A stretch of 64,000 bases of DNA. Origin: JAJFKB01 sp965230515 (lineage in GTDB: Bacteria > Pseudomonadota > Gammaproteobacteria > Pseudomonadales > IMCC2047). The translations under genes were made by a program, and so were the position numbers. Positions 7,771 to 17,801 of this stretch are shown here, piece after piece. How positions within the stretch are numbered: the first letter of the stretch is position 1; each line of letters begins with the position of its first letter. Under the pieces are notes generated by a model that was given only the letters and a program-made list of their open reading frames with translations, searched no databases and was not told the DNA's origin. The stretch covers positions 2,294,001-2,358,000 of the forward strand of contig OZ246007.1 of the NCBI GenBank assembly GCA_965230515.1. The letters are read 5' to 3'.

Positions 7771-8539
7771 CCAGCCAGTTTTCTCAATTTGCAGAGCAAG
7801 TAGCGCAGAGCGCTACGGAAAACTGACTGGCCGCCAAGCCCACCCTATATGACCTGATGGCAATGCCATCGATCATCCGACTGCCTCGATGATGATTCAA
7901 CATCGCGCTTGATAAAGATATCGGCAGTCGGTAAACAGGTAGTGGACGCGGAGCATTAAAGAGTAAACTTCTGCCCTTGGGGCAGGCCTTAGCACCACCG
8001 TCATCGTGAAGATAAGACAAGAGTCGCTAGGAATAAATTGCTGCAATGCTGCATAGTTCCGCTATTGGCGCGGCTTTACGATGACCGCAAGATGTGTGCG
8101 TGTAGTACAAAATCGAAGATTTTTCCCTCCCCGCACCTATCTTGAGAAGGACGTTGCCCCGTCCGTTCTATCCTCAGGCGGCGCTCTAAGCATCGAATTA
8201 TCATTCTCTGACAAGAGCTTATCAGGTGCGCAATCCATAGCGATTGGTATGCTGCACCAGCGAACGATTGGCCGTTCGATCACCACTTATGGGAGCCTCC
8301 GAGCTACCCCTAAGAACCCCATAGGCAAGGGTGAGATTTTGCTCTCCCCTTGCATCCCCATCAACCAGAAAGGAGAAGTTAGCTCTCCCTTCATGGACTT
8401 CCCATCAATCAAAGGGGCATGTCATAGCCCCTCATGAACTCCCTCGACCAACCCTGCGCGGATTGGATGCCGTAAGCGTTTCGACGCTTAACCACGACCA
8501 CTGTTTCGCCTGTGGAGGACGACCAAGGTGCGACCTTGG
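7771..8539. ncRNA. Hairpin-dense region with no convincing ORF, candidate large structured RNA
   Basis: About 770 bp between the small membrane protein and the hsd operon, packed with inverted repeats. Stems seen by eye include 7771-7783/7818-7830 enclosing 7801-7806/7810-7815; 7877-7885/7923-7931 enclosing 7887-7891/7901-7905; 7971-7976/7980-7985; and 8000-8011/8074-8085 (12 bp). Further stems are 8088-8100/8132-8144 enclosing 8109-8114/8118-8123; 8149-8153/8160-8164; 8208-8214/8219-8225; and 8261-8266/8273-8278. The last group is 8326-8336/8343-8352, 8369-8376/8384-8391, 8413-8418/8427-8432, 8473-8479/8484-8490 (TTCG loop) and 8523-8529/8533-8539. Where two arms differ by a transition, three stems become G-U pairs only on the minus strand and at least one only on the plus strand, so the strand is undecided. 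It could also be a DNA element such as an origin. Confidence 0.55.
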
Positions 8540-8637
8540 ATGCGTGTGTATATAACTGCACCAGCATAAATATCTTTGGTTGTGAATTCCTCTATTTTCC
8601 CATATTCTCCCCTATAGTTATGAGGGCAGAAAATGCT

Positions 8638-8820
8638 ATGACTGATCAAATATTAACCTTGAAAGAGGTGGCGGCATATCTAAAGCTCGCCGAGAAAACG
8701 GCTTACAAGCTAGCCGCTGAAGGTAAGCTACCCGGTTTCAAGGTCGGGGGGAGTTGGCGTTTTAAGACCGAAGATATAGACCGCTGGATTGAAGAAAAGA
8801 AAAACACTAAGGGCAACTAA
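8638..8820 (+). CDS. Excisionase-type helix-turn-helix protein, first gene of the hsd operon
   Basis: 60 aa from ATG 8638; an in-frame ATG at 8620 is possible. The sequence ILTLKEVAAYLKLAEKTAYK, then GKLPGFKVGGSWRF and a final DIDRWIEEKK, is the classic MerR/excisionase-like domain. Its stop overlaps the hsdM start (TAATG), so it is translationally coupled to the methyltransferase. In this position it most likely controls hsd expression, analogous to a restriction controller protein, although controllers are usually XRE-type. It could alternatively be an excision factor. Confidence 0.8.
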   Translation: MTDQILTLKEVAAYLKLAEKTAYKLAAEGKLPGFKVGGSWRFKTEDIDRWIEEKKNTKGN

Positions 8821-11204
8821 TGGATCATTCCGTACACAATAAACTGGTTTCATTTATCTGGAACATTGCTGACGACTGTTTGCGCGATGTTTACGTGCGC
8901 GGTAAGTACCGTGATGTCATCCTGCCAATGGTTGTTCTACGCCGTTTAGATACATTACTTGAGCCGAGCAAACAGGCCGTATTGGATGAGGTAAAGTTCC
9001 AGAAAGAAGATATGAATGCCACCGAGCTTGACGATGAGCCGCTAAAAGCTGCGTCGGGTCAGGTTTTCTACAACGTCTCAAAGTGGACGCTCAAAAGCCT
9101 GTTCAGCACCGCCACGAACAATCAGCAAATCTTGCTGGCTAACTTCGAAGAATACTTGAATGGCTATAGCGACAACGTAAAAGAAATTATTGAACGCTTC
9201 GAGCTATTTTCAAAAATTCGCCACATGGCAGGCAAAGACGTTTTGCTCGATGTGTTGGAGAAGTTTGTTTCGCCCTACATCAACCTTACGCCCAATCCAG
9301 CAGAAGACCTTGATGGCAACAAGCTACCAGCCCTTACCAATTTGGGCATGGGGTATGTCTTTGAAGAGCTGATCCGTAAGTTTAATGAAGAGAATAACGA
9401 AGAAGCTGGAGAGCACTTTACCCCGCGTGAAGTAATCGAACTAATGACACACCTTGTCTTTGACCCAATCAAAGATGACTTGCCACTAACTATTACAGTC
9501 TATGACCCTGCTTGCGGTAGTGGCGGGATGCTGACTGAATCTCAGAACTTCATCGAAGAAAGATATCCAGCCGCCAATCGTGATATTTACCTCTACGGTA
9601 AAGAAATCAACGATGAGACCTACGCTATCTGTAAGTCGGACATGATGATCAAGGGTAATAACCCTGAAAACATCAAAGTAGGCTCGACACTCTCAACCGA
9701 TGAATTTGCCTCTGACCGTTTTGACTTCATGCTATCGAACCCTCCATACGGCAAAAGCTGGGCTTCAGAACAGAAAAACATCAAAGATGGCGGCGAAGTT
9801 ATTGACTCCCGCTTCAAGGTAGAGCTAACCGATTACTGGGGTAATAAAGAAACCGTCGATGCAACACCACGCTCAAGTGATGGGCAGCTTCTGTTCCTCA
9901 TGGAGATGGTGAGCAAAATGAAATCACCAGATGTCAGCCCACTAGGTAGCCGTGTAGCATCTATTCATAACGGCTCAAGCTTATTCACAGGTGATGCAGG
10001 TAGTGGCGAGAGCAACATTCGCAGATTTATCATCGAAAATGACATGCTCGAAGCCATCGTTCAGCTTCCCAACAACCTTTTTTATAATACAGGTATCACG
10101 ACTTATATTTGGCTACTAAACAACAATAAGCCGGAGTCACGCCAAGGTATCGTCCAGTTAATTGACGCAAACCTGCTTTATAAGAAAATTCGAAAGAACC
10201 TAGGTGACAAAAACTGCGAGTTCTCGCCAGAGCATATCGAAGAGATCACAAAGGCATATCTCGAATGCTCGGAAGTTGAAAGAAAACTCGATCAAAGCGA
10301 CGACCCTACTGGCATTGCTAGTAAGATTTTTAGCAACAATGATTTCGGGTATTACAAGGTCAACATAGAGCGCCCAGATCGCCGCAAAGCTAAGTTCAGC
10401 CCTGAAGCTATAGCACCTTTACGTTTCGATAAATCTCTATCGGAAGTGATGGAGCATTTATTCGAGGAGCATGGCGATGAAGTCTACGAGAAGGGCTTTT
10501 TGAAGGCCATAAGCAAAGATGTTTTGGAATGGTGCGAAGATAAAGACATTAATGTAAACGCAAAGGCAAAAGCCAAACTGCTCGACGATAAATACTGGAA
10601 GAAGCTGCGCGATAATCTTGCAGTGGCCAATGTCCTGATGCATGAGATCGGCAGCGACGAATTTGACGACTTCAATATTTTCAAAAATAAAGTCGACGAC
10701 GTGCTCAAAACAAAGAAGATTAAGCTTTCCGCTCCAGAGAAGAATGCCATTCTTAATGCCGTAAGCTGGTATGACGAGAGCGCAGTCAAAGTAATTAAGA
10801 AGGTTGTAAAACTTACTGGAGATAAACTTTCAGCTTTACTCGAAAAATGGAACTGCTCTCAAGATCAATTACAAGACTTTGGCTATTACCCTTCTGAAAA
10901 AGCAGGGGAATTTATCACCTATGAACCGAGTAGCGATCTCCGCAACGCGGAATCAGTGCCAATGGATGATGAAATCTACCGATATTTCCTCGCAGAGGTA
11001 AAACCTCATGTTGAGGAAGCTTGGATTAATCTCGATAGTACAAAAATTGGGTATGAAATCAGCTTTACGAAATATTTCTTCAGTCATAAATCATTGCGCT
11101 CACTGAAGGAAGTGGCAGACGATATTGTCGCACTAGAGCAAAAGGCAGAGGGTCTAATAGCAAAAATATTAGACATTGATTTAGCTGAGGTGCAGGGAGC
11201 ATAA
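8820..11204 (+). CDS. hsdM: Type I restriction-modification DNA methyltransferase subunit
   Basis: 794 aa. The N-terminal HsdM helical domain covers about residues 5-160. The N6-adenine methyltransferase domain shows the AdoMet motif DPACGSGGM (around residue 230) and the catalytic NPPYG motif (around residue 304). The C-terminal 250 residues extend past the usual roughly 500-aa HsdM and are mainly helical, as in longer subfamilies. With HsdS it methylates adenines in the split recognition sequence, and it is also part of the restriction complex. It overlaps the HTH gene by one base and is followed 1 nt later by hsdS. Confidence 0.95.
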   Translation: MDHSVHNKLVSFIWNIADDCLRDVYVRGKYRDVILPMVVLRRLDTLLEPSKQAVLDEVKFQKEDMNATELDDEPLKAASGQVFYNVSKWTLKSLFSTATNNQQILLANFEEYLNGYSDNVKEIIERFELFSKIRHMAGKDVLLDVLEKFVSPYINLTPNPAEDLDGNKLPALTNLGMGYVFEELIRKFNEENNEEAGEHFTPREVIELMTHLVFDPIKDDLPLTITVYDPACGSGGMLTESQNFIEERYPAANRDIYLYGKEINDETYAICKSDMMIKGNNPENIKVGSTLSTDEFASDRFDFMLSNPPYGKSWASEQKNIKDGGEVIDSRFKVELTDYWGNKETVDATPRSSDGQLLFLMEMVSKMKSPDVSPLGSRVASIHNGSSLFTGDAGSGESNIRRFIIENDMLEAIVQLPNNLFYNTGITTYIWLLNNNKPESRQGIVQLIDANLLYKKIRKNLGDKNCEFSPEHIEEITKAYLECSEVERKLDQSDDPTGIASKIFSNNDFGYYKVNIERPDRRKAKFSPEAIAPLRFDKSLSEVMEHLFEEHGDEVYEKGFLKAISKDVLEWCEDKDINVNAKAKAKLLDDKYWKKLRDNLAVANVLMHEIGSDEFDDFNIFKNKVDDVLKTKKIKLSAPEKNAILNAVSWYDESAVKVIKKVVKLTGDKLSALLEKWNCSQDQLQDFGYYPSEKAGEFITYEPSSDLRNAESVPMDDEIYRYFLAEVKPHVEEAWINLDSTKIGYEISFTKYFFSHKSLRSLKEVADDIVALEQKAEGLIAKILDIDLAEVQGA

Positions 11205-11205
11205 A

Positions 11206-12435
11206 ATGACTGCACTAAGAGCTATAGAACAATACGATGACACGCAAGACAGCGGAATTGAATGGCTTGGACGTATTCCGGCGCACTGGCAACTGAAGAA
11301 ACTGAAATTTGTTGTTGATATTGCAAAGCGTATCGCAGGGAAAGAAGGCTTTGATGTACTCTCAATCACTCAGAAAGGGATAAAGGTCAAGGATGTGGAG
11401 AGCGGCGAAGGCCAATTGGCCATGGACTACTCCAAATACCAGTTTCTCTACAAAGGCGAGTTTGCCATGAACCATATGGACTTGCTTACTGGGTACGTTG
11501 ATATATCGCAATACGACGGAGTTGTTAGTCCTGACTACAGAGTTTTTAAAAACCGCAGCTCAGAAGTTCTTGATGCTTATCTTCTACTGATTTTTCAAAT
11601 GGGCTATACGCAGCGCATATTCTACAAATATGGACAAGGCGTTTCATCTTTAGGGCGTTGGCGTTTTCCAGCAGATAATTTCAATAACTTTCTGATACCT
11701 ATCCCTCCTTTGGAAGAGCAAAGTAGAATTATTAATTTTGTTTCTAGCAAATCCGGTCAAATCGATGAGGCTATATCAATTAAAGAACGGCAAATTGCTT
11801 TGCTTGTTGAAAGCAAGAAAATAATTATTCACAAGGCAGTTACCCAAGGCATTGATGCAAACGTTAAAATGAAAGATTCGGGCGTAGACTGGTTGGGATT
11901 TGTACCAGAACACTGGTTTGTTAAGAAAATTAAATTTCACTGTCGAATTAAGAACGGCGTTGATTACAAGCACGTTGAGGTCGAAGACGGATATCCAGTT
12001 TACGGATCAGGAGGCCAATTCACCTATGCATCTAGTTACCTTCATGATGGAGAAGCGGTTCTTTTGGGCAGAAAGGGAACCATTGATAAGCCTCTTTACG
12101 TAAACGAAAAATTTTGGACAGTTGATACTATGTTTTACTGCCTTTGCGATAAAAATGTCGTCGCTAAATATATTTATTATTGTGCAACTACAATTCCATT
12201 TTCGTTTTATTCCACAGCCACAGCACTACCGAGTATGACGCAATCGGATTTGCTCAATCATTTTTTCGCGCTGCCTGATAAAAATGAGCAGAAAAGAATT
12301 GTTAATTATCTCGAAGTAGAGCTCTCCCACATTGAAGAAGGAATTGAAGCGCAATCTGAACAAATAAAAAGGCTCAAAGAATATAAAGAAACAATGATCA
12401 ATAACGCCGTAACGGGCAGAATCAAAGTAGCGTAG
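11206..12435 (+). CDS. hsdS: Type I restriction-modification specificity subunit
   Basis: 409 aa with the characteristic pseudo-dimeric layout. Target recognition domain 1 (about residues 20-165) is followed by a helical spacer beginning IPPLEEQSRI. Target recognition domain 2 (about 225-350, with its own start DSGVDWLGFVPEHW mirroring DSGIEWLGRIPAHW of the first) is followed by a second spacer (LPDKNEQKRIVNYLE). Each domain reads one half of the split target, so both halves appear functional. The subunit guides HsdM and HsdR. It sits in the middle of a compact operon. Confidence 0.95.
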   Translation: MTALRAIEQYDDTQDSGIEWLGRIPAHWQLKKLKFVVDIAKRIAGKEGFDVLSITQKGIKVKDVESGEGQLAMDYSKYQFLYKGEFAMNHMDLLTGYVDISQYDGVVSPDYRVFKNRSSEVLDAYLLLIFQMGYTQRIFYKYGQGVSSLGRWRFPADNFNNFLIPIPPLEEQSRIINFVSSKSGQIDEAISIKERQIALLVESKKIIIHKAVTQGIDANVKMKDSGVDWLGFVPEHWFVKKIKFHCRIKNGVDYKHVEVEDGYPVYGSGGQFTYASSYLHDGEAVLLGRKGTIDKPLYVNEKFWTVDTMFYCLCDKNVVAKYIYYCATTIPFSFYSTATALPSMTQSDLLNHFFALPDKNEQKRIVNYLEVELSHIEEGIEAQSEQIKRLKEYKETMINNAVTGRIKVA

Positions 12436-12447
12436 CAAGGAGGCAAA

Positions 12448-13608
12448 GTGTTTACGGTAGATCATCAAGCAAATCGAATAAAAGCAGTGAAAACCAAGAC
12501 ATTCAGTGAGCTTGGTTTCACAGAGCGTAAACACCTTCAGGAATGGCTTGCACATGAGCCTTCAGCTCTGGGTGAAGAACTTTTGATAATCCAAAAGGAA
12601 TTTGATGGTTTTGATGATACTCGCGAACGCCTTGACCTGTTGGCGCTTGATAAAGACGGAAACTTGGTCATTATCGAGAACAAGCTGGATGACAGTGGTC
12701 GAGATGTGGTTTGGCAGTCCCTTAAATACGCCTCGTACTGCGCCAGCTTAACCAAGCTGCAAATCGTTGAGATATTTCAGCAATACATCAATCGGTATGA
12801 GAAGCAATCATCAGACGGGACTGTTGCGGATGCCTCAACGCAACTCTGTGAGTTTCTTGATGCACCTGATCTTGATGAGGTAAAGATCAATCTCGGTAAT
12901 AGCCAACGCATCATGATGGTGGCAGCTAACTTCCGAAAAGAAGTGACTAGCACCGCACTGTGGCTGTTAGGCCAAAGCATCAATATCCAATGTTTCAAAG
13001 TAACGCCACATTCCCTTGGCGATCAGCTCCTTATCAATATTGATCAAATCATTCCAACGCCTGAAGCAAAAGAATTGATGATTGGTATTAACGCGAAAGA
13101 AGCAGAGGAAAAGAGCACTGAGGTTGTTCGAAAGCATCGTCATACAGTAAGGCATGATTACTGGGAGCTGTTACTAGAAGCGTTCCGAAATAGCTCATGC
13201 ACTTTATACAATAGTGTAAGCCCAAGCAAAAAGGATCACTGGCTGAATGCTGGTTCGGGTGTAACTGGCTGCCCCTTTAGTTTGATTTTTAACCAAAAAG
13301 AAATACGTGTTGAGTTATGGCTGAGTCGAGCCAATCAAGAGGACAACACTTTTCTATTTGAGCAATTAAGCAAGCAGCGTGAAAAGATTGATGCTGCCTT
13401 TGGTGATCACTTAGAGTGGCTCCCATTAGAAAATAAAAAATCCTGCCGTATTCAGTATACAAAGCCTGCCGACGGATTTAATCGTGAATTATGGAATGAG
13501 TGGGTGCAATGGCACCTTGCCCACATGACCAAGCTGGAAAAGGCGTTAAAAACACCGCTACAGAAAGCGTCTGAAGCACTTAAGAATAAGAATCTGGAGC
13601 AGGGATAA
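12448..13608 (+). CDS. DUF4268-type protein with nuclease-like N-terminus inside the hsd operon
   Basis: 386 aa from GTG 12448, preceded by an AGGAGG ribosome-binding site. Residues about 50-85 (RLDLLALDKDGNLVIIENK) carry the D...ExK spacing of PD-(D/E)XK nuclease folds, like the C-terminal core of NucS-type proteins. The C-terminal half matches the DUF4268 pattern, with many Trp residues (ELWLSRANQ, FNRELWNEWVQWHL). It lies between hsdS and hsdR with spacings of 12 and 2 bp and is certainly cotranscribed. A role as an accessory nuclease or sensor in restriction is plausible but not shown. Catalytic activity is uncertain. Confidence 0.8.
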   Translation: MFTVDHQANRIKAVKTKTFSELGFTERKHLQEWLAHEPSALGEELLIIQKEFDGFDDTRERLDLLALDKDGNLVIIENKLDDSGRDVVWQSLKYASYCASLTKLQIVEIFQQYINRYEKQSSDGTVADASTQLCEFLDAPDLDEVKINLGNSQRIMMVAANFRKEVTSTALWLLGQSINIQCFKVTPHSLGDQLLINIDQIIPTPEAKELMIGINAKEAEEKSTEVVRKHRHTVRHDYWELLLEAFRNSSCTLYNSVSPSKKDHWLNAGSGVTGCPFSLIFNQKEIRVELWLSRANQEDNTFLFEQLSKQREKIDAAFGDHLEWLPLENKKSCRIQYTKPADGFNRELWNEWVQWHLAHMTKLEKALKTPLQKASEALKNKNLEQG

Positions 13609-13610
13609 GC

Positions 13611-16600
13611 ATGGTAAGTCAAACAAACGAACAAGCGCTAGAATCAGCAATCGAGAAAGCTTTAACAGGCACTTGCTTGGAAGAGTTGAAAGGCCAAGTT
13701 CGAGAGGTTGCGCCTGATTATAGTAACACGCTTTATAAAGTTGGCTATCCCTCTGACTTTAATATGCAGTATGCGCTCGATGAGCGTTTCTTCTGGTCGT
13801 TCCTGGAAAAGACACAAGAGGATGAGCTTGAGAAAATAAAGCGTAACAACCCTAACGATTGGCAGCGTAAAATATACGAGCGTTTTGACCGACTCATCAA
13901 GAAGCATGGCATTTTGCATCTACTTAAGAAAGGTTTGAGTGTTGATGATGCGCATTTCAATTTGATGTATCCCGCGCCATTGGCAAGCTCCAGCGAGAAA
14001 GTTAAACAGAACTTCGCTGATAACCTGTTTAGCTGCACCCGCCAGTTACGCTATTCGCAGGCTAATCCGCTACAAGAAATAGATATGGTGCTGTTTATCA
14101 ATGGTATTCCATTGATAAACCTAGAGCTTAAAAATGCTTGGACAAACCAGACAGCCCGTTACCACGGCCAGAAACAGTATCGTGAAGACAGAGATACCAA
14201 TCAGCCACTTTTGAATTTTGGTCGTTGCCTTGTGCATATGGCGGTTGATACCGATGAAGTCTATATGACGACCAAGCTGGCAGGCAAGGCAACATTCTTT
14301 TTGCCGTTCAACAAAGGTCATAATCTTGGTCAAGGTAATCCGCCAAACCCAACAGGCCATAAAACGGCTTATCTATGGGAAGAGGTTTTCACCAAAGAAA
14401 GCTTAGCCAATATCATTCAGCACTTTGTCAGGCTGGACGGTTCTAGCAAAGACCCGCTGAATAAGCGCACCTTGTTCTTTCCGCGTTATCACCAGATGGA
14501 TGTTGTGCGAAAGCTCATTAACCACGCCTCAGTCAACGGTGTTGGGCAAACCTACTTAATTCAGCACTCAGCGGGTTCCGGTAAGTCTAACTCCATCACT
14601 TGGGCGGCGTATCAACTGATAGAGTGTTATCCAGAGTCCGATACGATTCAGGGCTCGAAAGGCGTTGATGAGCCACTTTTCGATTCCGTGATTGTGGTGA
14701 CTGATAGAAGGCTCCTTGATAAACAGCTACGCGATAACATCAAGGAATTCTCTGAGGTTAAGAATATCGTTGCGCCTGCATATAAGTCTTCTGAGCTTAA
14801 GTCAGCGCTAGAGAATGGTAAGAAGATTATCATTACGACCATTCAGAAGTTTCCTTTCATCATCGATGGTATTGCTGATTTAAGTGATAAGCGTTTTGCT
14901 GTAATCATTGATGAGGCGCACAGCTCTCAGAGTGGCTCTGCTGCCGACAAAATGAACCAAGCATTGGGTGACTCAACTGACCCAGACTCGGAAGACGCTC
15001 AAGATAAAATCCTACAGGCAATGAAGTCTCGCAAGATTAGAGGAAACGCCTCTTATCTGGCTTTTACCGCTACCCCCAAAAATTCGACTCTGGAAAAGTT
15101 TGGGCACCGTCAACCAGATGGCAGCTTTGTACCATTTCACCTTTACTCAATGAAGCAGGCAATTGAGGAAGGATTTATTCTTGATGTGCTGGCCAATTAC
15201 ACGACGTACAAAAGCTATTACGAAATTCAAAAATCCATCGAAGATAACCCTGAGTTTGATACCAAAAAAGCGCAGAAGAAACTCAGAGGTTATGTAGAGC
15301 GAAGCCAGCAAACAATTAATACCAAAGCAGAGATCATGCTCGATCACTTCATTACCCATGTCGTGAATGCCAAGAAGCTGAAAGGCAAAGGTAAAGGCAT
15401 GGTAGTAACGCAGAATATTGAAACCGCTATTCGCTACTATAAAGCCATAACGCGTTTGCTTGATGAGCAAGGCAACCCATTTAAGGCCGTGATTGCTTTC
15501 TCGGGCGAGAAGGAAGTGGATGGTATCAAATACAGTGAAGCTGAAATGAATGGCTTTACTGAGAATGAAACCAAGGATAAATTCGATAAAGACGAATATC
15601 GTCTTCTCGTCGTGGCGAACAAATATCTAACAGGCTTTGACCAGCCCAAACTCTGTTCTATGTACGTTGATAAGAAGCTTGCCAGCGTTCTTTGCGTACA
15701 AACGCTTTCTCGTCTGAACCGCTCCGCACCTAAATGGGGTAAGAAGACGGAAGATTTGTTTGTGCTGGATTTCTTTAACTCTGTAGATGACATCAAGGCA
15801 GCGTTTGATCCCTTTTATACTGCAACGTCTTTGTCTGAGGCTACAGATATCAATGTACTCCATGAGCTAAAAGATGAGCTGGGAGATGTGGGCGTTTATG
15901 AGTGGTTTGAGGTCGAAGAGTTTGTTAAGCGCTATTTTAACAATGAGGATGCGCAAAAACTCAGCCCGATTATTGATATAGCCGCAGCACGTTTCAATGT
16001 CGAATTGGGGTTAGAAAACGATGCCAAAATCGACTTTAAAATTAAGGCAAAGCAGTTCGTTAAAATCTATGGGCAGATGGCCTCTATCATGCCGTATGAG
16101 ATGGTCGTATGGGAAAAGCTATTCTGGTTCTTGAAGTTCCTAATTCCGAAGTTAAAAGTAGAAGACCCAGATGCTGAGTTACTTGATGAATTGCTGGAAT
16201 CTGTCGATCTAAGTTCTTACGGGCTTCAGCGAGTGAAGCTTAGCCACTCAATCGGACTTGATAGTGAAGAAACTGAGCTAGACCCGCAGAACCCTAACCC
16301 TCGTGGTGCGCACGGAACAGATAAAGAAACTAATCCGCTTGATGAGATCGTTAACACCTTCAATGAGCGATGGTTCCAAGGCTGGAGTGCCACACCAGAA
16401 GAGCAGCGTATTAAGTTCGTAAACATCGCTGAAAGCGTGAAAGCACACCCTGATTACGAAGATAAATACAAAAACAACGCAGACCCACATAACCGTGAGC
16501 TGGCCTTCGAGAAGATACTTAAAGAGATCATGCTACAGCGCAGGAAAGATGAACTTGAACTGTATAAGCTGTTTGCTGGTGACGATGCGTTTAAGTCTTC

Positions 16601-16637
16601 GTGGAAGCAGAGTATTCAGCGTATTGTGGATATGTAG
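13611..16637 (+). CDS. hsdR: Type I restriction endonuclease / translocase subunit
   Basis: 1008 aa, normal for HsdR. The N-terminal PD-(D/E)XK nuclease is visible as IDMVLFINGIPLINLELKNAW (about residues 157-178, Asp and the ExK pair). The superfamily 2 helicase motor follows, with Walker A SAGSGKSN near residue 323, the DEAH box in VIIDEAHSSQSG near residue 436, motif III FTATP and later motifs (TGFDQPKL, QTLSRLNRS). A C-terminal helical region binds the HsdM-HsdS core. It translocates DNA using ATP and cuts unmodified DNA at a distance. The full set hsdM-hsdS-hsdR appears intact. Confidence 0.95.
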   Translation: MVSQTNEQALESAIEKALTGTCLEELKGQVREVAPDYSNTLYKVGYPSDFNMQYALDERFFWSFLEKTQEDELEKIKRNNPNDWQRKIYERFDRLIKKHGILHLLKKGLSVDDAHFNLMYPAPLASSSEKVKQNFADNLFSCTRQLRYSQANPLQEIDMVLFINGIPLINLELKNAWTNQTARYHGQKQYREDRDTNQPLLNFGRCLVHMAVDTDEVYMTTKLAGKATFFLPFNKGHNLGQGNPPNPTGHKTAYLWEEVFTKESLANIIQHFVRLDGSSKDPLNKRTLFFPRYHQMDVVRKLINHASVNGVGQTYLIQHSAGSGKSNSITWAAYQLIECYPESDTIQGSKGVDEPLFDSVIVVTDRRLLDKQLRDNIKEFSEVKNIVAPAYKSSELKSALENGKKIIITTIQKFPFIIDGIADLSDKRFAVIIDEAHSSQSGSAADKMNQALGDSTDPDSEDAQDKILQAMKSRKIRGNASYLAFTATPKNSTLEKFGHRQPDGSFVPFHLYSMKQAIEEGFILDVLANYTTYKSYYEIQKSIEDNPEFDTKKAQKKLRGYVERSQQTINTKAEIMLDHFITHVVNAKKLKGKGKGMVVTQNIETAIRYYKAITRLLDEQGNPFKAVIAFSGEKEVDGIKYSEAEMNGFTENETKDKFDKDEYRLLVVANKYLTGFDQPKLCSMYVDKKLASVLCVQTLSRLNRSAPKWGKKTEDLFVLDFFNSVDDIKAAFDPFYTATSLSEATDINVLHELKDELGDVGVYEWFEVEEFVKRYFNNEDAQKLSPIIDIAAARFNVELGLENDAKIDFKIKAKQFVKIYGQMASIMPYEMVVWEKLFWFLKFLIPKLKVEDPDAELLDELLESVDLSSYGLQRVKLSHSIGLDSEETELDPQNPNPRGAHGTDKETNPLDEIVNTFNERWFQGWSATPEEQRIKFVNIAESVKAHPDYEDKYKNNADPHNRELAFEKILKEIMLQRRKDELELYKLFAGDDAFKSSWKQSIQRIVDM

Positions 16638-16660
16638 AATTTTTAACGTGCGGCTATGCA

Positions 16661-17779
16661 ATGAAACAAAAGATTCAGCAGGTACTAAGTGAAACCCCCG
16701 GATTAAAAGGTCGTCAAATAGCCAATAAATTGGGCTTGGACAAAAGGGATGTCAATTCTTACCTGAGTAAGCAGGAAGGTGATTTCGTCAAAGATGAAAA
16801 TCATTGCTGGTTTGTTGTTCAAAACGATCTCATGGAAATCCATCTTGATGGGGAGACATGGGTCGATGGGTTGTCCTTGGATCGTTCCGTTGCCAGTGCT
16901 GGATCGCCATTGGAGTCAGAGTGCTCTTCTATTCATTTTGTTGTGCCAGAGGGCTGTAAAATATTTCTAGATGCGGAAGCACGATTGCTCGCATATTCAA
17001 ATCAATGCATTTATGTCGGAAAGAATGTTGTAATCGATTTTAATGATTGCATGGAAACACTAAGCTGGTTCGATAGGAATGGTTTTTTTCAAATGCTACA
17101 CAAAGATGTTGTGGTTAAGCCTAATCGCCCTACGTTTTCTAGCGCTGAGTTGTTTAAGGGCAATAGCGAAGCCGTTTATGAGTTTGGTGAAGTTGACCCA
17201 CTTGATCTCGATGAAGATATTCCTCAGAGATTAAAGCATAGTTTTGTGAACTATGCTGGCGAGCAATATTCGCAGCCAGCCTTTACCGTTTTATCTGAAT
17301 TATTCGGCAATGTTCGTGACCACTCTGAATCTCCTATTCCTGGATATATAGCGCTCCAATACTATAAGGGGTTTCAGAGGCGAAGCGGCTATGGTGGCGT
17401 TAAACCCCATATTCAAACTATTGTTTCTGATAGCGGGCGCGGAATCACAGGAACACTAAAGCCTGTACTTCAGGCGCGATATCCAGAGATTTTTAGCATG
17501 TTCGATTTCTCTGATCCAAAGTCTTATCCCTTACTTGTGAGTGAGGTTTTCAAAAGAGGTCGTATCTCTCAATCTAGCGATGAAGGTCGTGGACTAGGGC
17601 TAAAGCGAAGTGGAGAAGTTGCTGCTTCATATGATGCGATTATATCAGTTAGGGAAGGTAATTTTGAGCTTAAGCTCACCTACAAGTCTGGAAAAATATT
17701 CAAGACAGATTATGAATTAGGTCTTCCAAAGTTGATGGGAACGCATATTTGTTTTGACTTCATTCTTGCGAAAAGCTAG
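16661..17779 (+). CDS. GHKL-type ATPase with N-terminal helix-turn-helix
   Basis: 372 aa from ATG 16661; the longer reading from 16601 would overlap hsdR. Residues about 1-50 (GLKGRQIANKLGLDKRDVNS) form a winged-helix domain. The C-terminal half is a histidine-kinase/anti-sigma-type ATPase: N-box ELFGNVRDHS, G1 box DSGRGITG and G2 box GRGLGLKRSGE. No phosphorylatable His box is present, so it resembles a SpoIIAB/RsbW-like switch rather than a sensor kinase. It starts 24 bp after hsdR and is followed by a STAS-like partner. This suggests an ATPase/antagonist pair regulating, or acting with, the restriction module. Confidence 0.8.
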   Translation: MKQKIQQVLSETPGLKGRQIANKLGLDKRDVNSYLSKQEGDFVKDENHCWFVVQNDLMEIHLDGETWVDGLSLDRSVASAGSPLESECSSIHFVVPEGCKIFLDAEARLLAYSNQCIYVGKNVVIDFNDCMETLSWFDRNGFFQMLHKDVVVKPNRPTFSSAELFKGNSEAVYEFGEVDPLDLDEDIPQRLKHSFVNYAGEQYSQPAFTVLSELFGNVRDHSESPIPGYIALQYYKGFQRRSGYGGVKPHIQTIVSDSGRGITGTLKPVLQARYPEIFSMFDFSDPKSYPLLVSEVFKRGRISQSSDEGRGLGLKRSGEVAASYDAIISVREGNFELKLTYKSGKIFKTDYELGLPKLMGTHICFDFILAKS

Positions 17780-17801
17780 AAGATCTGGTTAAATTAAGAA
17801 G

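Noticed and set aside
8081..8555. Two overlapping plus-strand ORFs in the hairpin-rich region
   Set aside because: Low-complexity, no ribosome-binding sites, and the dense inverted repeats explain the sequence better than coding does.
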